Of a stretch of DNA of 64,000 bases, positions 1 through 8,733 are shown piece after piece. How positions within the stretch are numbered: position 1 is the stretch's first letter; every line of letters begins with the position of its first letter. This DNA comes from Aquiflexum balticum DSM 16537. GTDB lineage: Bacteria > Bacteroidota > Bacteroidia > Cytophagales > Cyclobacteriaceae. The DNA lies in contig NZ_LT838813.1 in the NCBI RefSeq assembly GCF_900176595.1, forward strand, positions 5,660,001 through 5,724,000, read 5' to 3'. A program made the translations under genes and the position numbers. The notes below the pieces were generated by a model. It searched no databases and was not told where the DNA came from. It saw only the letters and a program-made list of their open reading frames with translations.

Positions 1-111
1 TTCATCATTTTGTTATTCTCATTTTCAAGCAATTATATATCATTTTTTGCATTTTATGAGTTCAAATAAAAAAATACATGCTATAAATCATACTTTTGGG
101 CTTTGGTTTTT

Positions 112-840
112 ATGGAAAGAGATAAGCTAGTCATCATCCCTACTTACAATGAACTGGAAAACATCCGGGACATCTCCTTGGCTATCATGGCTTTGGAGGG
201 TGATTTTGAATTGCTTGTAATTGATGACAATTCGCCCGATGGAACGGCCCTGGAAGTAAAAAAACTTCAAAAGGAATTTCCCGAAAGGATTCATCTGATT
301 AAAAGAGAAGGTAAACTGGGATTGGGAACTGCCTATTTGGAAGGTTTTCATTATGCCCTGGCAAATGGTTACCAGTATATTTTTGAAATGGATGCGGATT
401 TTTCCCACAATCCAAAAGACCTTGTCAGACTTTATGAAACTTGTTATCAGGAAAATTATGACCTGGTGATTGGGTCGAGATATATTACGGGAGTAAACGT
501 GGTCAACTGGCCGATGGGAAGGGTTTTGATGTCATTTTTTGCTAGTAAATATGTACAGTTCATTACCGGAATGCCAATCAAAGATGCCACAGCGGGTTTT
601 AAATGCTATCGCAGAAATACACTTGAAACTATCAGATTGGATAAAATCAGGTTTATAGGCTATGCTTTTCAGATTGAAATGAAATTTACAACCTGGAAAC
701 TGGGCTTTAGGATAAAGGAGATTCCTATCATATTTACTGACCGGACAAAAGGTAACTCAAAAATGAACACGCATATCTTTAAAGAAGCGGTGATGGGGGT
801 TATCTATATGAAGATCAGAAGCTGGTTCAAAAAGTACTGA
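112..840 (+). CDS. Polyprenol-phosphate mannosyltransferase (GT2)
   Basis: Family-2 glycosyltransferase of the dolichol/polyprenol-phosphate mannose synthase type, which would move mannose from GDP-mannose to a lipid carrier at the cytoplasmic face of the membrane. The N-terminus carries the GT-A nucleotide-binding start (IIPTYNELENI) and IDDNSPDGT. The metal-binding DXD motif is in MDADFSHNP, and DATAGFKCYRR and FIGYAFQIEMK are typical of the DPM1 branch. There is no C-terminal GtrA or membrane domain, so it is the short soluble form (242 aa). An in-frame TTG lies 9 bases upstream, but the ATG at 112 gives the usual family start. A TACTTTTG box sits at 91-98. It converges with the permease gene, with one base between them. 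Confidence 0.9.
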   Translation: MERDKLVIIPTYNELENIRDISLAIMALEGDFELLVIDDNSPDGTALEVKKLQKEFPERIHLIKREGKLGLGTAYLEGFHYALANGYQYIFEMDADFSHNPKDLVRLYETCYQENYDLVIGSRYITGVNVVNWPMGRVLMSFFASKYVQFITGMPIKDATAGFKCYRRNTLETIRLDKIRFIGYAFQIEMKFTTWKLGFRIKEIPIIFTDRTKGNSKMNTHIFKEAVMGVIYMKIRSWFKKY

Positions 841-841
841 A

Positions 842-2059
842 CTAATCAAAGCGTATCGCTTTAATCGGCTGAATATTACTGATCAACATGGCAGGAATGA
901 ACAAAACCAAAGTTGTCACTAACAAAACAGACAAATTGAGAATCAGAAAAATTGGCCAATTCCAATAAATCGGTACAAAAGACATGTAATAACTTTGCGG
1001 GTCCAGGGAAATAAATTTGAAATTTTGCTGCAAAAGGCCAAAGCCCAAACTGATAGCATTTCCCAAAAGAAGACCTCTGCCGATGATTCTGATTCCATTC
1101 CACACAAAAACCCTTCTGATCTGTTTGTTTTTGGCACCCAAAGCTTTGAGAATGCCAATCATTTGGGTCCTTTCCATGATCAAAATAAAAAGAATGGAAA
1201 CCATATTGAAAGCTGCAACGAAGAGAATCAAACCTAAAAAGATATAGACATTGTTGTTGAGCAAAATCAGCCAATCAAAAATTTCCAGGTACTTGTCCGT
1301 TACCTTGATCAGTTTGAGATCAAAATCCAAGGATTCATAAAGAGGTTCCTCCAACTCATCAAGACGTGATGGGTCTTGGACAAAAACCTCAAATCCCCCA
1401 ACCTGATCATCGGTCCAGCCATTTAAATTTCGGATGGTCTGAATATCTCCCAAGATGATTTTATCATCAAAGTTTTCCAAAAAAGTCTCATAAAGCCCTA
1501 CAATTTCAAACCGACGAAACCTGGGCGGCTCTTGTACAAAATACATGGTAATCCGCTCTCCTACATCCAACATCAATTTATCGGCTATTTTTTTGCTCAA
1601 AATAATTTCATTGCTGGCAGCCGAATCTGAAAATTGGATAAACCTTCCTTTGATAATGGAATCCTTGAATCTCAAAGAATCAAAATCAGGACCTATGCCT
1701 TTCATCAAGACCCCTTCGACCTCCTCATCTCCTTTCAACAATCCCGGCTTATGTGCATAAGTCTGAACATGCCTTATCCATTCGTTTTGAGGATAGTCAA
1801 CGTAAAAATCGGATAATTTGGAAGTAGGTGATTCTTCAAAGGCATTGCCGGACATAAAGCGCTGCACTTGAAAATGGCCTGTAAAGGAAAAAACTTTATC
1901 GGAAATTTCATTTTGAAACCCTCCCAAAATCATAAATGAAATCATCGAAACCGCTATTCCAATGGCTACAGAAGCAACCGCTATTCTATGAATGGTACCG
2001 GTAAACCCTCCTGTCCGTTTAAAACTGATTCTTTTGGCAATAAAATAAGAGAGGTTCAA
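842..2059 (-). CDS. ABC transporter permease, LolC/E (FtsX) family
   Basis: Inner-membrane permease (405 aa) of the LolC/LolE/MacB type, which extracts lipoproteins or drives other envelope transport together with an ATPase. The layout is an N-terminal cytoplasmic segment and first membrane helix (residues about 25-50), a long periplasmic domain (about 55-260), then an FtsX domain with three hydrophobic helices to the C-terminus, ending in the common NIQPIKAIRFD tail. The segment ILFILIMERTQMIGILKALGA is the conserved coupling-helix region. No ATPase gene is adjacent, which is common for LolCE-like genes in Bacteroidota. The exact substrate is inferred. Confidence 0.88.
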   Translation of the reverse strand: MNLSYFIAKRISFKRTGGFTGTIHRIAVASVAIGIAVSMISFMILGGFQNEISDKVFSFTGHFQVQRFMSGNAFEESPTSKLSDFYVDYPQNEWIRHVQTYAHKPGLLKGDEEVEGVLMKGIGPDFDSLRFKDSIIKGRFIQFSDSAASNEIILSKKIADKLMLDVGERITMYFVQEPPRFRRFEIVGLYETFLENFDDKIILGDIQTIRNLNGWTDDQVGGFEVFVQDPSRLDELEEPLYESLDFDLKLIKVTDKYLEIFDWLILLNNNVYIFLGLILFVAAFNMVSILFILIMERTQMIGILKALGAKNKQIRRVFVWNGIRIIGRGLLLGNAISLGFGLLQQNFKFISLDPQSYYMSFVPIYWNWPIFLILNLSVLLVTTLVLFIPAMLISNIQPIKAIRFD

Positions 2060-2101
2060 TGAAGTTTGATTATTTTGGTGGAAATCTAGCGCAAATTAAC
2101 T

Positions 2102-3301
2102 ATGAAGACATTGAAATGTATCATTCTTTTAGCTTTTTTAATGCAAAGCTTGGCTTTTTGCAAAAGCCCTGTCCAGGAAACCAAAATTGATAATACTGAA
2201 AGAGTTGAACCTATTTTACCAGCTGCGGATCAACCGGAAGTATATTTACCCTTATTGGAAGGGAAGAGAGTTGGTCTGATCGTCAATCAGACTTCTATCC
2301 TTACCAGTAAAGACAATATGCATCTCGTGGACTTCCTGATGATGGAAGGGGTAAATGTAGTCAAGGTATTTGTACCTGAACATGGTTTTCGAGGAGATGC
2401 AGATGCCGGTGAAGTAGTCAATTCTGAAATTGACAAAAGTACCGGTTTACCTATTGTTTCTCTCTATGGCGACAATAAAAAGCCATCTGCTGAAACCCTT
2501 TCTGATGTGGATATTCTTATCTATGATTTGCAGGATGTGGGGGTAAGATTTTATACCTATATCAGTACCATGCATTATGTCATGGAGAGTACGGCTGAGC
2601 ATAAAAAACCACTACTTATTTTTGATAGACCCAATCCAAACGGGAATTATGTCGATGGACCCGTTTTGAAAAAGGGATATGAAAGTTTTGTCGGCATGCA
2701 CCCTATACCGGTAGTCCATGGTCTGACAGTCGGAGAATTGGCCCAAATGATCAATGGAGAGGGCTGGCTGAAAGGAAAAGTAAAAAGCGATATTACAATA
2801 ATCCCTATAAAGAATTGGGACCATTCCATGCCCTACAGTCTTCCGGTAAAACCCTCGCCAAATCTTCCCAATGATACAGCTATTCGATTGTATCCAACTT
2901 TGTGTTATTTTGAAGGAACTGATGTCTCTTTGGGTAGAGGAACTCAATTCCCATTTCAGGTATATGGCTATCCGGACCCAAAATTCGGGGACTTCACTTT
3001 TACACCGGTAAGCATCGATGGCATGTCAAAAAATCCACCTCAAAAAGATAAAAAATGCTATGGCAGGGATTTAAGAAATGAGCCTTTGGATCATCAATTC
3101 ACGCTACAATATTTATTGGAGGCTTATCAAATCTCAGGAAAGAAGGAGAAATTCTTCAACAATTTCTTCGACAAGCTTGCAGGAACAGACCAACTTCGCA
3201 AAGATATCCTAGCCGGAAAAACTGAATCAGAAATAAGGGATTCATGGCAGCAGGATCTTGAAGTTTACTTATCGTTGAGAGGTGAATATCTCTTATACTA
3301 A
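2102..3301 (+). CDS. NamZ-like exo-beta-N-acetylmuramidase (DUF1343)
   Basis: Secreted protein of 399 aa in the DUF1343 family, whose characterised member NamZ (GH171) releases terminal N-acetylmuramic acid from peptidoglycan fragments. An N-terminal signal peptide covers about 22 residues and ends near LAFCKS, possibly a lipobox. Diagnostic stretches follow: GKRVGLIVNQTS, FVPEHGFRGDADAGE, LIYDLQDVGVRFYTY, FDRPNPNGNYVDGPVL and GLTVGELAQMIN. The C-terminal part (SPNLPNDTAIRLYPTLC, EGTDVSLGRGTQFPF) is intact. It begins 42 bases from the divergent permease gene. A role in cell-wall recycling follows from the family. Confidence 0.9.
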   Translation: MKTLKCIILLAFLMQSLAFCKSPVQETKIDNTERVEPILPAADQPEVYLPLLEGKRVGLIVNQTSILTSKDNMHLVDFLMMEGVNVVKVFVPEHGFRGDADAGEVVNSEIDKSTGLPIVSLYGDNKKPSAETLSDVDILIYDLQDVGVRFYTYISTMHYVMESTAEHKKPLLIFDRPNPNGNYVDGPVLKKGYESFVGMHPIPVVHGLTVGELAQMINGEGWLKGKVKSDITIIPIKNWDHSMPYSLPVKPSPNLPNDTAIRLYPTLCYFEGTDVSLGRGTQFPFQVYGYPDPKFGDFTFTPVSIDGMSKNPPQKDKKCYGRDLRNEPLDHQFTLQYLLEAYQISGKKEKFFNNFFDKLAGTDQLRKDILAGKTESEIRDSWQQDLEVYLSLRGEYLLY

Positions 3302-3396
3302 GAATAAAAAAAATTTATATATTCCATTTTTCTCCGTAATTCCCTTTATATTTAAATAAAACTTAAACATTTATTTTTAACTAAAACAAGCTCACT

Positions 3397-3921
3397 ATGC
3401 AAAACAAGTTTAGATTTCTTTTCATCATCTGTGCCGCAGCTTCTTTGGCCTTCCTATCTTCATGTGGTGAAGACGACGATGGCCCGGCAATATCCCCGAT
3501 AGTAGGTACTTGGAATTTTAGCGATTCCGAATTAAGTATTTTGGTTGATAACAAAAGTATATCACAATTCCTGATTTCAACTGGTGTAGACCCTTTGGAA
3601 GCTGCTGCCGCAGAAAGTTTCTATAAAGCTTTTCTTGAAGATGCGCTGGATCTTCAGGGCACTTCTTTCGTTTTCAATGCAGATGGAACCTATTCTGTAC
3701 GTGAAAACGGTACAGTCCAGGAATCAGGCACTTATCAACTCAATAGCAACAACACCAAATTAACGATCACTTCAAGTGAAGGTCCTCAGGAATTTGATGT
3801 TGAAGAATTAACTAATAATAAAATGAGTCTTTCATTTTCAGAGGAGGAAATGGAAGATTTTAATGAAGACGGAACCTTAAATACTATCGCCATTAAAATA
3901 CAAATAGATTTTGTGAAATAA
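3397..3921 (+). CDS. Lipocalin-like surface lipoprotein
   Basis: Small lipoprotein of 174 aa. The signal peptide ends in FLSSC with the lipid-modified cysteine at residue 23. The cysteine is followed by GEDDDG, the acid-rich type of signal known to send lipoproteins to the Bacteroidota cell surface. The rest resembles the lipocalin-like/DUF families: SPIVGTWNFSDSELSI at the mature N-terminus and a FNADGTYSVRENGTVQESGTY beta segment. No catalytic motif is seen. It stands alone after the NamZ gene with its own AT-rich leader and is followed by a clear hairpin terminator. Confidence 0.8.
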   Translation: MQNKFRFLFIICAAASLAFLSSCGEDDDGPAISPIVGTWNFSDSELSILVDNKSISQFLISTGVDPLEAAAAESFYKAFLEDALDLQGTSFVFNADGTYSVRENGTVQESGTYQLNSNNTKLTITSSEGPQEFDVEELTNNKMSLSFSEEEMEDFNEDGTLNTIAIKIQIDFVK

Positions 3922-3940
3922 TGTATTTTAAGACAGTTGG

Positions 3941-3974
3941 AAAAGGCCCAAGGAATTCTTCCTTTGGCCTTTTC
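3941..3974 (+). terminator. Rho-independent terminator after the lipoprotein gene
   Basis: A 14-bp stem with one mismatch (3941-3954 with 3960-3973) closes a 5-base loop, and T-rich sequence follows (TTTTCTTTTAG). It starts 19 bases after the lipoprotein stop codon. Confidence 0.75.
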
Positions 3975-4228
3975 TTTTAGCAAAAAATTCAAAGGCAATT
4001 AAACCCGCTCTCAATGCGTGGGAATGGTTGAATGACAAGTGTCAAAAGCCAAGGCCATTGTGAGTGTCTCCAACCCTCATCCTAACCCAAAACAGGGCCT
4101 TTTAAACGTCCAATTCAGCGTCTCAAAGTTACAAGCTTCGGACAACGGGCATTGTGCTATTTATCTTCAACCATTTGATGTTCCTCTTGGGATTCTTCAT
4201 CCTTCATCCTTTCTCCTTCATCCTTTTC
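3975..4228. other. Non-coding region with pyrimidine-rich tail
   Basis: No credible gene is seen. A 79-codon open frame on the plus strand (4039-4278) has no ribosome binding site, has low-complexity composition and runs into the 3' end of the PIG-L gene. From about 4193 the plus strand holds short repeats of the type CTTCATCCTTTCTC next to the PIG-L stop codon. Confidence 0.5.
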
Positions 4229-5077
4229 TCACCTCACTTCCGCAAAATACTCCCTATCAAATATCCGGGAATATATAATTGAAGGAGTTTCTTCTCTATA
4301 CGGCAATAAATCCCTGAAAACCTCCTGCTGGGTGGCGTGCGCCTCAATCATTTTGACCAAGGTATCAAAATAAGGGGTGGTCTTTACTGCAAAATCAGGA
4401 ATCGGTAAACCAGGACCTTCTTTGGGATAATTTCTTTGGAATCCGGGGGCAATTTTCAGGGCAATCTGAATTTGTTTTGGAGATAAGGTCAGCTGAAACA
4501 GTTTCTTGACCGGAAAATTCCCAATCCCTTTGTTTTCCAGAAAAACTTCTTCTATTGCTTTTGAGGTCATCACATGGTCAGGATGCCCATAAAGTCCCAC
4601 CCTACTATCATAGCTGATGATATAATCAGGCTGATGTTTTTGGATCATTTCAAAAGCTAGCTGTTTTAAGGTATCAAGAGGGACTTCCTTTAAGCCGCTG
4701 TCAGGAAAATCAAAGAGTTCCAACTTTGCCCCCAATATATCGGCGACCTGGTGCAATTCTGTAGCTCTAGTTTCCCCCAAATTCTCTCTTTCTACCAACC
4801 CTCCCGTAGGTCCTGCTTCTCCTTTGGTCAGACAGACAAGAATTATCCTGTGACCAGCTTCTTTTAAAGAAAGCAATGTCCCTCCAACTGCAATTTCATC
4901 ATCAGGGTGGGAGAAAAAGGTCATGACAGTTTGAGAATTAGTATCCTCTATCAATTGAGTTTTCACAGGTATCTCTGAATTATGGAGCATAAACCTCCCC
5001 CAAAGCATCAGACCTGCCAATAAAACCATAGCAATTAAAACAACAACCAAAATGATTATCCCAACCTGCTTCATCAA
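4229..5077 (-). CDS. PIG-L family deacetylase (LmbE-like)
   Basis: Metal-dependent N-deacetylase of the PIG-L/LmbE family (282 aa), acting on N-acetylglucosamine-type amides; the actual substrate is unknown. An N-terminal membrane anchor (residues 5-30) is followed by the zinc motif HPDDE at 57-61 and the second histidine motif GHPDH near 165. The segment KGEAGPTGGLVERENLGETR is typical of the family. Its start codon overlaps the stop of the upstream haem/HEAT gene by four bases, so the two are translationally coupled. The anchor would place the catalytic domain outside the cytoplasm. Confidence 0.9.
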   Translation of the reverse strand: MMKQVGIIILVVVLIAMVLLAGLMLWGRFMLHNSEIPVKTQLIEDTNSQTVMTFFSHPDDEIAVGGTLLSLKEAGHRIILVCLTKGEAGPTGGLVERENLGETRATELHQVADILGAKLELFDFPDSGLKEVPLDTLKQLAFEMIQKHQPDYIISYDSRVGLYGHPDHVMTSKAIEEVFLENKGIGNFPVKKLFQLTLSPKQIQIALKIAPGFQRNYPKEGPGLPIPDFAVKTTPYFDTLVKMIEAHATQQEVFRDLLPYREETPSIIYSRIFDREYFAEVR

Positions 5078-8000
5078 TGTTCATTCAAGGTAGAGAGATA
5101 ACTGACCAAATCACGGATTTCCCTCCTGCTCAAAATCACTTTCATATCAGGCATACTTGAAGCCGCATCTTTTCTCTCTACTACATTCGATTTTTGGATC
5201 AAGGTATCCGGTTTAGAACCTTGTTGCATTAACAAATCCTTTTGAGATTCTTTGCCCAAAACCCCGCTTATTTTCTGACCATTATCCAAATCCAAAGTCA
5301 CAATACCATAGCCCGGAGCGATGCGCTTGCTGGGATCAATCAGTGATTCCAACAATTCTTGCCTGCTGAGTTTGGAGGCTATACCGTCCATAGCCGGGCC
5401 GACATTTCCACCCATATCATCTATGGCATGGCATCGCATACATTGACCGGTTTGGGACTGTAAAAACAGTGTTTTTCCTTTAATTGGATCACCACCATTC
5501 AAACTGCTTTGGTAAGAAGCCAATTGGTTTCCGCCCCAAAATGCAGTCTCACTTTTAGTGTATTTTTCTTTCAGTGCGGGATCATTAATATTTTCCACAG
5601 CTTCAGATAATTCCAGCAATATATCGGAAGGTATATTTTTTCTGTCCATTTTGGCAATCAGGGCATCAAAGCTGTCTTTGGTTGCAGAATAAGGCAATTT
5701 TCCCAATGCAACTATGGCAGCCTGCTTTTCCTCAGTGGTCTGCTTTTCAATCACTTCAGACAATAATTTGACTTTGAGCTGTGCATCAAGATCCAATTGC
5801 TCCAACAAGGTAAGGCCTGCGATCCTGACTGATTTTTCCCTATCAGCCAATGCTGCCTCTATTCCCTGAGCGCTATTTCCTGCATTCATTTTGGCCAATG
5901 CCTGAATGGCTGCAATGCGGACTTTGGTGGATCTATCTTGTTTTACCGAAGCCAACAATGCCTCTGACCCGCTTTCAATCCCGAGTTTGCCCAAGGCTTT
6001 GGCGGCACTTTCACGTAAGGATTCTTCTTGTCCTTTCAGAAGGTCTACCAAGGGTTCGAACGCTTTTTCCCTGACCAAAGCTGGTTCTCTGGTGATTTCT
6101 CCTCTATATCTTCCATCAACTCTATCCAATACAGAAGGTTTGGTCCAGGTGGCAAGTGCATCAATAGCCTCCTTTCTCATAGTTTCAGGTGCCGCTGGGT
6201 TTTGTAGGTAAATGATCAGATTTTGCATGGACTTTTCAGTACCTACTCTGAGATTGGCATTGATGGCCCTTCTGATCAAAGCCTCATTGGTAAATTTTGT
6301 AGTAGTCAATAAATCTCCCAATGCCGGTAAAGCTGCCTCTATGGAAAAATCATCATTGATTGCCCGTGCTACCTCGGTCAAAATATATTCATCGCTTTCC
6401 ATTAAAAATTTCTCAATGCCATCATGCTGCATTCTCCTCATGGAAAGTACAGCACCCAGGCGAACCGCCTTGCTATTGTGATTTGAAAGAGCTACCAAAG
6501 GTTCCGCTTTATTGAATCTTGCCAAAGCCAAAGTGACCGCATGCCTGATATAGGCATCCTCATCATTGTTTCTTTCCAAAAGTGCTATCAATGAAGGTGT
6601 AGCCGGTTCATATCCGATTCTCCCGATTGCTTCCGCTGCAAAAAAATTGACCCTTGGATTTTCATCAGCCAATAGCCCCAATAAATTCGGCCCTGCATCT
6701 AAATATTTGATATCGCCAAGCCATTTTGCTGCTTGAGCCCTGATTTCAGGGTCCTGATCTTTCAAGTAAGGCAAAATTGCTTTGGCATATTTCATATCCA
6801 CCATTCTGGCCAACTGACTTGTACCGACGATAGCATGGATTCTTGCCAATTGATTTTGCTGTTGTTTCATCACTGATTCAAAAACAACTGCGCCTTTTTT
6901 ACCTCTATTTGCCAGTTCAAATTGGGCTTTTCTTCGCACCCTTAAATCCTCAAAAAATAAATGTTTTTCCAACTCAGCTTCTGACAGTTTTTTCAGATCC
7001 AATCCAAGAAGTCTTTTGGTTTCTACTCTCAACGCAGAGTTCTTTTGGGATTCATCATCCAATTTCCAAACTCTTCCATAGTTCTTGATGCCCCAGCCAT
7101 TGATCCAATCTGCAAGGTAAAGAGATCCATCAGGTCCAAAATCCAAGCCTGTAGGTAATACTCCTCCCAGTACTTTTTCTGTTTTGTCCAATTCAAAGGT
7201 TGCTCCCTTTGGCTTAAGCGTAAAGGCATGGATTCCGGACCCTGCCGGAGAACCCACAAATTCAACCACAAAAAAATGGTTTTTCCATTTTGGACTTAAT
7301 GCCGTTCCGGGATTGTAAACCATTCCCGTCGGTCCATTGACATAATTGATAATGGGCGGAGTGATATAAGCAGCCTGACCTTCATGTCTTGGTTTGTACA
7401 TGTTCTCATCCATCCAAACTTTATAAGTATTGTTATCGGGATCTCGGTATTTACCAAATTGCCAGTTGATCCTCCAACCTGTATCTGAACCGTTAACAAG
7501 GTATACCAATCTTTCACTTTCGCCTCTATGGTCTCCGTCATTATCAACCGAAATTAAGTTATTGTATTCATCCCAGGTAAACTCATGGGTATTTCTGACA
7601 CCCATGGCAAACACTTCAAAATCAGTTCCATCAGGATTAGACCGGACTACTACACCTCTGTTGGGGTATTTCCATTGATTGCCTTCTTTATCGGTTCCAT
7701 TGAAACCAATATCTCCAATGCCCCAATAAATCCTTCCATCCGGGCCGACTTTTGCCCCGGACATTCCATGAGCACCAAAACCTATATGAATCGCATAGCC
7801 ATTGGAAATAGATTCTTTTTCATCCATCAAGCCATCTCCGTTTTTATCTTTCAATCTCCACATATCAGGACCTACACCTACAAATAAATCCCCTTCATGC
7901 ATCAACACTGCCCCGGCCACATCAGTCACTTCTTCGTGGAAATCCTCTACCATCACTTGAGAAAAATCCGCAAGCCCGTCCCCATCGGTATCTCTTACCC

Positions 8001-8484
8001 TGAAAATCTGCTCTTTCTGGACCAACATATCCCTCCAATCATGGGAACCATCACCGTTGAGATCTTTCAACCAAGTATTGAAATCAGATCTTTCAGGAGA
8101 TAATTCTTTCCTGAGAAAAGCCCTTTTATCTTCGACAGATTGCAATTTGATGGATTCAATTTCCCAATCCTGATGGCCTCGAATGTCAAACTCGGATCCT
8201 TTCTGACGGTTGGTTCTTGAATAATAGAGTGTACCCTCATCGTCAACTTGAATAGAAATGGGGTCAAAAATCAGGGAATCCACCGCCCATAAGGAAAGGC
8301 TAAGACCCTCCGCCAGTTTTGGACTGACAATGGATTCAATGGTGGAAGCGAGTTTTTTGACTTCTTCCTGTTCCAACTGCTTGATGCGAAGGTCCACAGG
8401 TGCTTTTTTGGCACATGAAAACCCAAATGAAATCAATAACAGAATAGCGATCAATTGATTGGGGATACGGGAGATTACTTTCAT
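5074..8484 (-). CDS. PVC-type haem/HEAT-repeat lipoprotein (membrane-bound dehydrogenase-like)
   Basis: Large lipoprotein of 1136 aa; signal peptide with lipobox cysteine at 24 (FGFSC). Residues about 55-470 form a beta-propeller of the putative membrane-bound dehydrogenase family related to sorbosone dehydrogenases (GADGRIYWGIGDIGFNG-like strands, GPDGSLYLADWINGWG). Acidic loops DLNGDGSHDW, DTDGDGLADF and DKNGDGLMDE look like calcium sites. Residues about 500-960 are HEAT-like helical repeats. The C-terminal domain is a mono-haem cytochrome c with CMRCH at 1015-1019 and a likely axial methionine in SSMPDM near 1110. The family is widespread in Planctomycetes and Bacteroidota that degrade polysaccharides; the substrate is unknown. 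It forms an operon with the overlapping PIG-L gene, suggesting joint action on an amino-sugar compound (inference). Confidence 0.88.
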   Translation of the reverse strand: MKVISRIPNQLIAILLLISFGFSCAKKAPVDLRIKQLEQEEVKKLASTIESIVSPKLAEGLSLSLWAVDSLIFDPISIQVDDEGTLYYSRTNRQKGSEFDIRGHQDWEIESIKLQSVEDKRAFLRKELSPERSDFNTWLKDLNGDGSHDWRDMLVQKEQIFRVRDTDGDGLADFSQVMVEDFHEEVTDVAGAVLMHEGDLFVGVGPDMWRLKDKNGDGLMDEKESISNGYAIHIGFGAHGMSGAKVGPDGRIYWGIGDIGFNGTDKEGNQWKYPNRGVVVRSNPDGTDFEVFAMGVRNTHEFTWDEYNNLISVDNDGDHRGESERLVYLVNGSDTGWRINWQFGKYRDPDNNTYKVWMDENMYKPRHEGQAAYITPPIINYVNGPTGMVYNPGTALSPKWKNHFFVVEFVGSPAGSGIHAFTLKPKGATFELDKTEKVLGGVLPTGLDFGPDGSLYLADWINGWGIKNYGRVWKLDDESQKNSALRVETKRLLGLDLKKLSEAELEKHLFFEDLRVRRKAQFELANRGKKGAVVFESVMKQQQNQLARIHAIVGTSQLARMVDMKYAKAILPYLKDQDPEIRAQAAKWLGDIKYLDAGPNLLGLLADENPRVNFFAAEAIGRIGYEPATPSLIALLERNNDEDAYIRHAVTLALARFNKAEPLVALSNHNSKAVRLGAVLSMRRMQHDGIEKFLMESDEYILTEVARAINDDFSIEAALPALGDLLTTTKFTNEALIRRAINANLRVGTEKSMQNLIIYLQNPAAPETMRKEAIDALATWTKPSVLDRVDGRYRGEITREPALVREKAFEPLVDLLKGQEESLRESAAKALGKLGIESGSEALLASVKQDRSTKVRIAAIQALAKMNAGNSAQGIEAALADREKSVRIAGLTLLEQLDLDAQLKVKLLSEVIEKQTTEEKQAAIVALGKLPYSATKDSFDALIAKMDRKNIPSDILLELSEAVENINDPALKEKYTKSETAFWGGNQLASYQSSLNGGDPIKGKTLFLQSQTGQCMRCHAIDDMGGNVGPAMDGIASKLSRQELLESLIDPSKRIAPGYGIVTLDLDNGQKISGVLGKESQKDLLMQQGSKPDTLIQKSNVVERKDAASSMPDMKVILSRREIRDLVSYLSTLNEH

Positions 8485-8648
8485 AAAGTGGTTCTAGGTT
8501 ATTAGGTTTATTCAATTGTCGCTAAATATACCAAAAAACCCAAAGTATGAATAAGGTAATCGAATCAATGGTGGTTTGGGGATTTGGGAAGGGGATATAG
8601 GAGTCAATGGGGAGGGAAAAGCTAGGAAGTCGGACAGGTGTTAAGTCT

Positions 8649-8680
8649 AATTCAACCCCTACCGGGGTTGGGGTTGAATT
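8649..8680. repeat. Perfect 11-bp inverted repeat in a divergent spacer
   Basis: Arms 8649-8659 and 8670-8680 (AATTCAACCCC / GGGGTTGAATT) enclose a loop that itself contains a further ACCGGGGTT match. It lies between two divergent genes, so it is not a terminator for either. It may be a REP-like intergenic element. Confidence 0.55.
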
Positions 8681-8733
8681 ATTCAGGCTATTTTTCCTAA
8701 TTTCAGGCTTCAAACCATCATAACTTTATTTCC

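Noticed and set aside
4039-4278. 79-codon open frame on the plus strand
   Set aside because: No ribosome binding site, low-complexity C-terminal half, overlaps the end of the PIG-L gene.
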